Shown here in pieces: positions 1 to 5,341 of a stretch of 5,341 nt of DNA; within the stretch, counting starts at the first letter, position 1, and every line of letters begins with the position of its first letter. The stretch is from Methylobacteriaceae bacterium (lineage in GTDB: Bacteria; Pseudomonadota; Alphaproteobacteria; Rhizobiales; Beijerinckiaceae), in the NCBI GenBank assembly GCA_031272615.1, contig JAISTL010000095.1:1-5341 (forward strand). Reading direction: 5' to 3'. The notes under the pieces were generated by a model. That model ran no database searches. It was not told where the DNA came from and was given only the letters and a program-made list of their open reading frames with translations. The translations under genes were made by a program, and so were the position numbers.

Positions 1-56
1 CAGCGCTTGGCAAAACGCACGGCGTTATCCTGAATCTCAATCCAGCTGAGGGGCAT
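1..56 (-). CDS. N-terminus of a probable MmeI-like (type IIL) restriction-modification / DNA methyltransferase, partial
   Basis: Only the first 18 full codons and part of the 19th are in the window; the gene runs off the left edge. It begins MPLSWIEIQDNAVRFAKRW. This resembles the start of the large single-chain class I SAM-dependent DNA methyltransferases of the MmeI family, which commonly open with M-PLSW-x-EI-(x)4-A-x-F-(x)3-W. Members combine an endonuclease, an adenine methyltransferase and a target-recognition domain in about 900 residues; none of those domains can be seen here. I chose the ATG at 54-56 because the family resemblance starts exactly there. The frame stays open upstream, and I see no strong Shine-Dalgarno. 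The gene follows the ICMT-like gene on the same strand, about 95 bases downstream of its stop, with one copy of the direct repeat between them. The call rests on a very short stretch; an unrelated protein is possible. Confidence 0.5.
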   Translation of the reverse strand, partial: MPLSWIEIQDNAVRFAKR

Positions 57-63
57 GGCGGTT

Positions 64-118
64 CCCGGTTGTAGACGGACAATATTCAACAGATAAAGGA
101 CGGAAAGCGGTTTGTCCA
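64..118. repeat. Left copy of an imperfect direct repeat flanking the ICMT-like gene
   Basis: Bases 92-118 match 888-914 at 26 of 27 positions (A at 97 against C at 893). Weaker similarity continues leftwards to about 64, giving roughly 45 matches in 55 aligned columns with one single-base gap. The plus-strand reading DGKRFV is shared with the gpD remnant at the other copy, so the repeat probably derives from that phage gene. Here the reading has a stop just upstream and does not continue as gpD. Confidence 0.8.
90..118 (-). promoter_or_regulatory. Possible sigma70-type promoter for the MmeI-like gene, inside the left repeat
   Basis: On the minus strand TGGACA (118-113) is followed, after 17 bases, by TATCTG (95-90). 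The -35 is good and the -10 is poor. Transcription would start near 83, leaving about 27 bases before the ATG at 56. The right repeat copy carries the same arrangement (914-909 and 891-886) ahead of the ICMT-like gene. The repeat may be phage coding sequence rather than a promoter, so this is tentative. Confidence 0.25.
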
Positions 119-151
119 CAAAGGGATTTCCCGCGTGCACGCTGGCCTTTT

Positions 152-823
152 TCACCAGATGAACGGAATCAACCGCCAGCGGGTTCTTTCGGCGTACTCG
201 CGGTAGCCGGCGAGGTTTTCCCGGAGCAGTACGTCTTCCAGGGCCGTGCGCACCACGATGAGAATGGCTGTGACCACCGCCGTCAGCCGCACAAACGGAG
301 TCGGGAACACCAGCGACACCGATATACACCAGAGAATAACCGAGGAATACACCGGGTGGCGCACAACGCGATAGACCCCGGCGTCAACGACCGTCTGCTG
401 CCGGTCAGTCTGTACGCGTGCCGACGATTCAAGGAACGGGTTCACAGCCAGTGCGGCGATTTGCGGACAAACGGCCAAAAGGCACAGCAGCATTCCGATC
501 CCGAAACAAACATCCGGTTTTGCGGAACTGTCCGCCTCAATTCCGGCAATGAGATAGATGCCGAAAAACGAAAGCACCCAGTACAGCCGCAGGATGATCC
601 TGTCCCACAGCGGCGTATCGGGACTGATTGTGTTTCTTGCCGCAAGGGCTCCGGGAGCGGCAACGAGCAGAACGAGACCGCCGGCGAGGCTTGCGGCAAT
701 ACAAAACCCGAAATAAATCCACGCGCGGGCGTTGACGATTCCCCATGTTCCAAGGGCGTAGAAGAGAAGCCCCAACAGGCGTCCCATCACGATTTTGCAA
801 AAGTATATCAGAGCCTTGGACAT
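152..823 (-). CDS. Isoprenylcysteine carboxyl methyltransferase (ICMT)/PEMT-superfamily integral membrane methyltransferase
   Basis: A 223-residue membrane protein predicted to move a methyl group from S-adenosylmethionine to a lipid-like or membrane-embedded substrate. The bacterial substrate is unknown, and prenylated proteins are not expected. Hydrophobic segments lie near residues 12-28, 34-56, 76-95, 105-128 and 163-192. The family's cofactor-binding signature is clear: GVYRVVRHPVY (149-159), then after the last helix E196 and E202 in LEDVLLRE, GYREYAERT, and the closing RLIPFIW. Its length is usual for the family. The start at 823 is chosen over an upstream in-frame ATG at 931 because GAGGA lies 5 bases before it and hydrophobic sequence begins there; the extra 36 residues would be low-complexity and fall over the phage gpD remnant. 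It is a lone gene between direct repeats and precedes the MmeI-like gene on the same strand. It may be cargo (a moron) of the decayed prophage. The family is sure; the substrate is not. Confidence 0.85.
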   Translation of the reverse strand: MSKALIYFCKIVMGRLLGLLFYALGTWGIVNARAWIYFGFCIAASLAGGLVLLVAAPGALAARNTISPDTPLWDRIILRLYWVLSFFGIYLIAGIEADSSAKPDVCFGIGMLLCLLAVCPQIAALAVNPFLESSARVQTDRQQTVVDAGVYRVVRHPVYSSVILWCISVSLVFPTPFVRLTAVVTAILIVVRTALEDVLLRENLAGYREYAERTRWRLIPFIW

Positions 824-860
824 CGTTGTCCTCGCGGTGGCCCGCTTACATCCGGCCTGA

Positions 861-914
861 CCCGGTGGAGGCGGGCGACAGTCAGCGGATAACGGACGGA
901 AAGCGGTTTGTCCA
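861..914. repeat. Right copy of the imperfect direct repeat, inside the gpD remnant
   Basis: Bases 888-914 match 92-118 at 26 of 27 positions, with weaker similarity back to about 861. The core encodes T-DGKRFV of the gpD remnant on the plus strand. The copies lie about 796 bases apart in the same orientation, and the whole ICMT-like gene is between them. This fits a cassette bounded by a duplication, or two relics of related phage D genes. Confidence 0.8.
886..914 (-). promoter_or_regulatory. Possible sigma70-type promoter for the ICMT-like gene, inside the right repeat
   Basis: On the minus strand TGGACA (914-909), a 17-base spacer and TATCCG (891-886) repeat the arrangement in the left copy. 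Transcription would begin near 879 and give a leader of about 56 bases to the ATG at 823. The -10 is weak and the same bases encode gpD on the other strand, so this is only a candidate. Confidence 0.25.
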
Positions 915-1218
915 GCCGGAAGACGAGGCAAAACTGGCGGCGGAGGCGGCTGCGTATGAAATGAACAACGCGACCGGAACGTTTAATTTTACCGGCCCGG
1001 GCATGCCGGACGCGTTTGCGGAAGCTGATGTAGTTACAGAGGGATATGGATATCCGATTGACGGCGGGTGGAAAGCTGAAACCGTGCGCAAGACGGTGAC
1101 AGTGCGGGACGGTTTTATGTGCACGATTTCAGTGAAAGCTGGAAATGAGGCAAAGGCAAATGGACAGGAAAGCGCGGGTCAAAGTCGGAGCGAGGAAGAG
1201 ATGGTTAAGGACTTGACG

Positions 1219-1389
1219 TCAGCCGTCATTGCCGTGACTATAAAGAGCGATAATACCGGCAAAATAACATAAAATTGGAATACCAAGCCCGAAAAATGAT
1301 ATGATGACGTCATATGATTTTTCCGGGTGAGTCACTGACAAGATCAAGGCTATGAACAAGCTTATGAGCGTCGTAATGAGATATTTCAT
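1219..1389 (-). CDS. Small two-helix membrane protein, unknown function
   Basis: A 56-residue hydrophobic protein that I do not recognise. Two hydrophobic segments, about residues 3-19 (MKYLITTLISLFIALILSV begins it) and 25-49 (VIISFFGLGIPILCYFAGII within it), are joined by a polar turn THPEKSYD; a short polar end SHGNDG follows. The start at 1389 is supported by GAGGGG six bases upstream (1401-1396), while the in-frame ATG at 1437 has nothing comparable. The 3' end overlaps the 3' end of the gpD remnant on the other strand by about 54 bases. The DNA is visibly AT-rich compared with its neighbours, which suggests a foreign origin. The size and two helices would fit a phage holin, a toxin-type peptide or a small inner-membrane protein, but nothing in the sequence decides between these. 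It could be a chance open frame, although the ribosome binding site and hydrophobic pattern argue against that. Confidence 0.5.
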   Translation of the reverse strand: MKYLITTLISLFIALILSVTHPEKSYDVIISFFGLGIPILCYFAGIIALYSHGNDG

Positions 1390-1410
1390 ATGATACCCCT
1401 CAACAATGAG

Positions 1411-1443
1411 GTTATATATACCATTAAATACGTACATTTTAAA
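1411..1443 (-). promoter_or_regulatory. Candidate promoter for the small membrane protein
   Basis: On the minus strand TTTAAA (1443-1438), a 17-base spacer and TATATA (1420-1415), with TATAAC overlapping at 1416-1411, lie just upstream of the ribosome binding site at 1401-1396. Matches to consensus are moderate and the region is AT-rich, so chance is possible. Confidence 0.35.
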
Positions 1444-1506
1444 CCGCGATCATCACATCAGCCGTGAGTAACATTGACTCAGCAGAGAGAGGACGAAGCT
1501 GCTATC

Positions 1507-1529
1507 AAAAACCCCGGGCAATGCCGGGG
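1507..1529 (-). terminator. Rho-independent terminator reading leftwards, with no gene to its right
   Basis: CCCCGG (1512-1517) and CCGGGG (1524-1529) form a perfect 6-bp GC stem around GCAATG; allowing one bulged G, it becomes 7 bp with an AAT loop. On the minus strand the hairpin is followed by five Ts (1511-1507), the form of an intrinsic terminator. The plus strand has no T-run. No minus-strand gene ends between here and the dus gene 120 bases to the right, so it appears to be an orphan. It would also shield the small membrane-protein gene from leftward read-through. Confidence 0.6.
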
Positions 1530-1648
1530 GAGAATGGCGGAAAGTCTGTAAATTGGCCGTTTGTGGTGGTTGAACGCCAAGTCCGGTATTCCGGTTTGCG
1601 CCGGGTTCAGCTATGATGGGCGCCCATAGAGCGAAAACGGGAGCGGGA

Positions 1649-2613
1649 ATGGACAGTCTGCAACATCCCACTTCGAGATATACCGGTTTCAGCATCGGCG
1701 GCGTGGCCATCGAGGCGCCGGTCGGGCTGGCGCCGATGGCCGGAGTGACGGACGCGCCGTTCCGACGGCTGGCGCGGCGGCTCGGCGCGGCGTTCACCGT
1801 GGGGGAAATGGTGGCGACGCGGGACTGGCTCAAGGGCGTCTCGCGGGAGGCGGAGCTCAGGGCCGAACTCCCGGGCCCGGGGCCGCACATCGTGCAGCTG
1901 GTGGGGCGCGAGCCGCAGGTCATGGCCGAGGCGGCGCGGCGCTGATGCGCGACATCCCGTTGGCGGCGGCGGTGATCGGCGCGGTTGTCGCGGCGGTGGG
2001 CGTGCCCGTCATCGTCAAGATGCGGCTGGGGTGGGACGAGTTCCACCTCAATGCCGGGGAACTGGCGGACATCGCCCGGGACCTCGGGGCCGCCGCCGTC
2101 ACCATCCACGGCCGCACCCGCAACCAGAAATACAAGGGCAGGGCGGATTGGCCGGCCATCGGCGCGGTGGCGCGAAGCCTCACACTGCCGGTCATCGCCA
2201 ACGGCGACATCACGGGCATTGCCGACGCGCGGCGCTGCCTCGCCGAAACCGGCGCCGCCGGATTGATGATCGGACGGGCGGCCATCGGCGCGCCGTGGCT
2301 GCCGGGGGACATCAACAGGGCGCTCACCGGCGGCGCAGATGCGGGGTTGACGCTTTTGCAGAAAATACGAGTCCTCTCCGGGCTTTACGAGGAAACCTTG
2401 AAGTTTTACAACAGGGAGGCCGCGGTGCGCAGGGCCCGCACGTTCCTGGCGGCGTTTTTGAAAGACCTCGCGCACGGCGGCTACGGCGTGAATCCACGGG
2501 AAAAAGCTCTGTTGCTGACAAGCAGTGATTCCGAATCGGTGCAAGCTGCGCTAGGGACATTAACTGAACACATTCAGCTTCTACATGTGGAGCCCGACTC
2601 CGGACTCCGTTGA
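1649..2613 (+). pseudogene. dusB: tRNA-dihydrouridine synthase (NifR3/DusB type), broken by an internal deletion and frame change
   Basis: Dus enzymes use FMN and NADPH to reduce uridines of tRNA to dihydrouridine. Two pieces lie in different frames. The first (98 codons, 1649-1945) has the FMN-barrel start VGLAPMAGVTDAPFR (residues 25-39) and QLVG (83-86). The second (222 codons, 1945-2613) has KMRLGW, the active-site IHGRTRNQKYKG, IANGDI and MIGRAAIGAPW. They overlap as TGATG. Against E. coli DusB from memory, the first piece ends in EAAR and the second resumes at ALMRD. About 28 residues between them are absent, including DINMGCP with the catalytic cysteine. The frame change means the lost length is 3n+1 bases, roughly 85. 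The start at 1649 has GGGAG five bases upstream; the in-frame ATG at 1613 has none. No tRNA reduction is expected from either piece. The long C-terminal part is less typical but still aligns. An assembly error would look the same. Confidence 0.88.
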
Positions 2614-2622
2614 AAGCACGTC

Positions 2623-4893
2623 ATGATGCAGCCCGCACCGGCGGAACCGCCAAACCCGACAACTTCCATCGTCCACACGCCGGGCATGGGGCGGGTAATG
2701 CGCGGCCTCGGCTGGACGGCGGTGGTGCTGGCGCTCGGCATCGCGGTGACAACCTTTGCCTTCATCGCCCGGATTACGCCGCTCACCGAGCACGACAGCC
2801 GTGTGGGGCTGCTGTTTTCCGCCAACATCGCGGCGATTCTGTTTCTCGGCGGCTTTATCGTCTGGCAGGCGTACATTCTGATCAACCAACGGCGGAGCGG
2901 TGTTGCCGGCTCCAACCTCAATGCCCGGATTATTGCGCTGTTCGCCCTTGTTTCCATCATTCCGGCGGGGTTTATCGCCATCATCGCCTCGGTGACGCTG
3001 GAGCGCGTGCTTGAGCCGTGGTTCAGCGGCGACATCAAGGTGCTGATTGAAAAAACCCAGGATGTGGCGACATCGTTCCGCGGCGATGAATGCTCGGGTC
3101 TCGGCGCGCTGGTGCGGGTGATGGGCGCCGACATCAAGCAGAACATTCTACCGCTGGTTGCCCCGGACCAGGGCGCCGACTTCAAGATTTACGACCGGGA
3201 CGAGTTCCACAGGTTCTTTGTGTCGCGGGCGACGGACCTCGGGTTTTCCGTGGCGATGCTGCTGGACGATCAGGGCGAGGTGCAGGAGCTGTTCCGTAAC
3301 CAGAAGGAAACGACCTTCGTGCCGCCGCCGCCGTCATGGGAACTGCTGGAGGCGGCGGCGCCTTTCCCGGAGGTGGAGTGCATGTTCCGGCGCAATGACT
3401 CCATCTATCACATGGCGACGCGGCTGCCGGAACTGGACAACTGGGTGCTCTATGTGGCGCGGGAGGTGCGAAAACACGCCCTGGCCTTCCGGTTGGCCGC
3501 CGACCGCGGCGTGCAATCCTACTACGAGCTGGAGCGCAACAACACGGAAACCCAATCCGTGCTGGCGCGCATGTTCTTTCTGATTGCCGTGACGCTGCTG
3601 CTGTCGGCGACCTGGGTGGGGCTGGCCTTTGCCGCCACCATCATCCGGCCGGTGCGCCGCCTGATTCAGGCGACGGACCAGGTGGCCATCGGCAACTATT
3701 ATGTGCAGGTGCCGGTGCGCCCGTCTGAAGGGGACCTGGCGCATCTCGGCGAAACCTTCAACAAGATGACCAGCGAGTTGCGCCAGCAGCACGACAATCT
3801 GACGGAAGCCAATGACCAAATCGACAAGAGGCGGAAGTTCACCGAGGCGGTCCTCTCGGGGGTGTCCTCCGTGGTCATCGGTCTGGACAAGAATAATCAT
3901 ATTTCCATTGTCAATTCCTCGGCGGAACATCTGTTGAACGCATCGTCGGAGGAACTCATCGGCAAGCCGCTGGATGCCGTCTTCCCGCAGTTGAACGAAC
4001 TGGTGAACGAAGTCAGACGGTCCCGGCGCCGGGGCGTCCAACAGCTCGTGGCGCCGATGAATCACCAGGAGCGCATTTTTACCGTGGGAGTCGCCGGTGA
4101 ACCGTCCAGCTTCGATGATAATGACCTGGTGCTGACCATCGACGACATCACGGAACTGGTTGCGGCGCAACGCACTTCGGCCTGGGCCGATATTGCCCGG
4201 CGTATCGCCCACGAAATCAAAAACCCGCTGACGCCGATCCAGCTTTCGGCCGAGCGTATCCGCCGCAAGTACGGCAAGATCATCACCACCGACCGGGAGG
4301 TGTTCGACCAATGCACCGATACCATCATCCGCCAGGTGGATGACATCAAGCGGATGGTGGACGAGTTCTCGTCGTTCGCGCGGATGCCGAAACCGACCAT
4401 GGGCGCCGAGGATTTGATCGACGTCATCAGGCAAACCGTATTTCTGATGCGGGTGGGATACCCGGATATCCGGTTTACCGAGAATTATCCGCAACAGAAA
4501 ATTTACGTGTCGCTGGATCGCCGTCTGGTGTCCCAGGCGGTGACCAACATTATCCGCAACGCCTGTCAGGCTGTCGCCGAGGCCGGAGACACCCCGTCAA
4601 AGGGTCATGTTACGATTTCTGTGGAATACCCGGAAAACGGGCGCGTGATTGCCATTCTTGTTGATGATAATGGTAAGGGTTTCCCGGAGATGGGGCGCCA
4701 GAAGCTTCTGGAGCCTTATGTGACGACCCGCAAGAGCGGAACCGGCCTCGGGCTGGCAATCGTTGCGAAAATCATGGAAGAGCATAACGGCGGGATGGAA
4801 TTGTTGGATAATCCCCGGGAACGGGGCGGGCGGGTGCGCCTGTGGATGAGCGTCGAAGAAGCTCCGGCGCCGAACGACAGGGAGACGTCATGA
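2623..4893 (+). CDS. ntrY: NtrY, membrane sensor histidine kinase of the NtrY-NtrX two-component system
   Basis: A full-length 756-residue kinase that autophosphorylates on a histidine and passes the phosphate to NtrX. The family controls nitrogen metabolism and, in several alphaproteobacteria, respiratory and redox genes. Membrane helices lie near residues 29-50, 62-88, 101-125 and 315-341, with a predicted periplasmic domain at 126-313. A HAMP linker (about 341-393, opening IIRPVRRLI), a short helix and a PAS domain (about 405-515) follow. The kinase core has phospho-acceptor His530 in AHEIKNPLTP, N-box Asn646 in NIIRNACQA, DDNGKGF (681-687), LLEPYVTTR (695-703) and GTGLGLAI (706-713); nothing essential is missing. 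The start follows the dus stop by 9 bases, with only a weak GAAAG ahead, so it may depend on translation from the dus fragment. It overlaps ntrX by four bases. Two cysteines, C157 and C253, sit in the predicted periplasmic domain. Confidence 0.95.
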   Translation: MMQPAPAEPPNPTTSIVHTPGMGRVMRGLGWTAVVLALGIAVTTFAFIARITPLTEHDSRVGLLFSANIAAILFLGGFIVWQAYILINQRRSGVAGSNLNARIIALFALVSIIPAGFIAIIASVTLERVLEPWFSGDIKVLIEKTQDVATSFRGDECSGLGALVRVMGADIKQNILPLVAPDQGADFKIYDRDEFHRFFVSRATDLGFSVAMLLDDQGEVQELFRNQKETTFVPPPPSWELLEAAAPFPEVECMFRRNDSIYHMATRLPELDNWVLYVAREVRKHALAFRLAADRGVQSYYELERNNTETQSVLARMFFLIAVTLLLSATWVGLAFAATIIRPVRRLIQATDQVAIGNYYVQVPVRPSEGDLAHLGETFNKMTSELRQQHDNLTEANDQIDKRRKFTEAVLSGVSSVVIGLDKNNHISIVNSSAEHLLNASSEELIGKPLDAVFPQLNELVNEVRRSRRRGVQQLVAPMNHQERIFTVGVAGEPSSFDDNDLVLTIDDITELVAAQRTSAWADIARRIAHEIKNPLTPIQLSAERIRRKYGKIITTDREVFDQCTDTIIRQVDDIKRMVDEFSSFARMPKPTMGAEDLIDVIRQTVFLMRVGYPDIRFTENYPQQKIYVSLDRRLVSQAVTNIIRNACQAVAEAGDTPSKGHVTISVEYPENGRVIAILVDDNGKGFPEMGRQKLLEPYVTTRKSGTGLGLAIVAKIMEEHNGGMELLDNPRERGGRVRLWMSVEEAPAPNDRETS

Positions 4894-5341
4894 GCACCGA
4901 TATTCTTGTTGTGGATGATGAAGCGGATATCCGTGAGCTGGTGGCCGGTATCCTTCAGGACGAAGGACACGGAACCCGCACCGCCGCCAATGCCGATGAG
5001 GCGCTGGCGGCCATCGATGCGCGCCGCCCCCACTTGCTGTTTCTCGATATCTGGCTGCAGGGAAGCCGTCTCGACGGGCTGCAAATTCTGGAGATTGTCA
5101 AAAAACGGCATCCGGAACTGCCGGTGGTGATGATTTCCGGCCACGGCAATATTGAAACCGCCGTCGCCGCCATCAAGGCGGGCGCCTATGATTTCATTGA
5201 AAAGCCGTTCAAGGCCGATCGCCTGGTGCTGATCGCCGAACGGGCGCTGGAGACCATGCGTCTGAAGCGGGAAGTGCGGGACTTGCAGTCGCAGTCGGTG
5301 CAGGGGTCGAAAATTGTCGGCCAGTCGGTCGCCATCAATCA
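4890..5341 (+). CDS. ntrX: NtrX, response regulator and sigma54-type activator, 3' end beyond the window
   Basis: The first 150 residues are present and the gene continues past the right edge. The receiver domain is complete: acidic residues D9-D10-E11 in VVDDEAD, phospho-acceptor D53 in LLFLDIWLQG, S83 in VMISGHG, and K105 in DFIEKPF. A linker follows, then SKIVGQSVAI, which is where the AAA+ (sigma54-interacting) domain normally begins. The full protein would add that ATPase and a Fis-type DNA-binding domain, for about 450-470 residues. The start is firm: ATG at 4890 overlaps the ntrY stop as ATGA, and GGGAG ends 5 bases before it (4880-4884), showing translational coupling with its cognate kinase. 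D53 is the expected target of NtrY. The spelling IWLQGSRLDG after the acceptor Asp is characteristic of NtrX and distinguishes it from NtrC, where this stretch is usually DIRMPGMDG. Confidence 0.95.
   Translation, partial: MSTDILVVDDEADIRELVAGILQDEGHGTRTAANADEALAAIDARRPHLLFLDIWLQGSRLDGLQILEIVKKRHPELPVVMISGHGNIETAVAAIKAGAYDFIEKPFKADRLVLIAERALETMRLKREVRDLQSQSVQGSKIVGQSVAIN

Larger units (their letters stand above)
835..1272 (+). pseudogene. 5'-truncated phage late control protein D (P2 gpD-like tail hub protein), C-terminal part only
   Basis: Roughly the last 130 residues of a tail hub / late control D protein of P2-type contractile-tailed phages. Visible in order are DGKRFVQPEDEAKLAAEAAA (the conserved stretch entering a helix), a beta-rich part with TGTFNFTGPG, then YPIDGGWKAETVRKTVTV and DGFMCTISVKAG. 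The last two match the family's '(I)DG-x-W-x-(I/V)-x-x-V-x-H' and 'G(F/Y)-T-T-S-L' positions. Family members are usually over 300 residues, so the N-terminal two thirds is missing. Upstream the frame stays open only because it runs antisense through the ICMT-like gene. The 5' limit is uncertain; recognisable similarity begins near 874, in the right repeat copy. No start codon or ribosome binding site fits, so I call it a prophage remnant. The hydrophilic tail after 1130 is not typical of the family. No other tail or lysis gene is in the window. Confidence 0.7.

Noticed and set aside
356..892. 178-codon plus-strand open frame across the ICMT-like gene
   Set aside because: It is antisense to a protein with a clear membrane pattern and RHPxY motif; its own translation is low-complexity and polar.
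1214..1312. Two TGACGTCA palindromes (1214-1221 and 1305-1312) as an operator pair
   Set aside because: Both fall within the reading frame of the small membrane protein or its stop, and an 8-base palindrome occurring twice in this composition is weak evidence.
1474..1508. TTGACT as a -35 box for the dus-ntrYX cluster
   Set aside because: No acceptable -10 lies 16-18 bases downstream (17 bases on is AGCTGC); TATCAA is too far at 23 bases.
1578..1600. Sigma54-type promoter near CCGGTATTCCGGTTTGCG upstream of dus
   Set aside because: There are 11 bases between the GG and GC elements, not the required 10, and the rest of the consensus is poor.
1925..1950. Programmed frameshift or genuine two-subunit dihydrouridine synthase
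   Set aside because: A frameshift alone cannot restore the missing DINMGCP segment, and the split falls within the FMN barrel, so a deletion explains it better.
1453..2544. 363-codon open frame antisense to the dus gene
   Set aside because: It covers the opposite strand of clear dus motifs; its translation is Arg/Pro/Ala-rich and resembles nothing.
3334..4494. 386-codon open frame antisense to ntrY
   Set aside because: It lies wholly inside an intact ntrY with all kinase motifs; the antisense translation is histidine- and arginine-rich with no recognisable domain, as expected from high-GC codon bias.
1..5341. tRNA genes, CRISPR arrays, insertion-sequence transposases, integrases
   Set aside because: I looked for cloverleaf-like segments, regularly spaced repeats and recombinase motifs on both strands and saw none.

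Overview
The window looks like a piece of an alphaproteobacterial chromosome. The evidence is a nifR3-type dus gene followed directly by ntrY and ntrX, a gene order typical of that class, and high-GC coding sequence in this half. I cannot name a genus.

Left part (1-1440) is accessory DNA. At the left edge, minus strand, are the first 19 codons of what looks like an MmeI-type (type IIL) restriction-modification protein. Next, also minus strand, is a complete gene for a small multi-pass membrane methyltransferase of the isoprenylcysteine carboxyl methyltransferase (ICMT)/PEMT superfamily (152-823). Imperfect direct repeats of about 55 bp (64-118 and 861-914) flank it; 26 of 27 bases match in their core. 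The right repeat lies inside a 5'-truncated, plus-strand remnant of a P2-type phage tail gene (late control protein D, gpD), which ends at 1272. An AT-rich stretch follows and encodes a probable 56-residue two-helix membrane protein on the minus strand (1219-1389) with a good ribosome binding site.

Junction (1440-1648): no gene is visible. It holds a hairpin followed by a T-run that would terminate minus-strand transcription. No minus-strand gene lies to its right, so it looks like a relic left at the boundary between accessory and core DNA.

Right part (1649-5341) is a tightly packed plus-strand cluster. The dus gene is broken: two pieces of one dihydrouridine synthase lie in different frames and overlap as TGATG. 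The roughly 28 residues missing at the join include the catalytic-cysteine motif. Nine bases later comes ntrY, a full-length membrane sensor kinase, then ntrX by ATGA overlap, running off the window. The ntrB-ntrC pair that usually lies between nifR3 and ntrY is absent. NtrY and NtrX form a two-component system tied to nitrogen and redox/respiratory control.

Overall this is a core nitrogen-regulation locus that has lost pieces (dus active site, ntrBC) next to decayed prophage and defence-type genes. I see no clearly novel multi-gene system. The repeat-flanked methyltransferase gene inserted at a phage gene and the broken dus gene are the parts most worth a second look.
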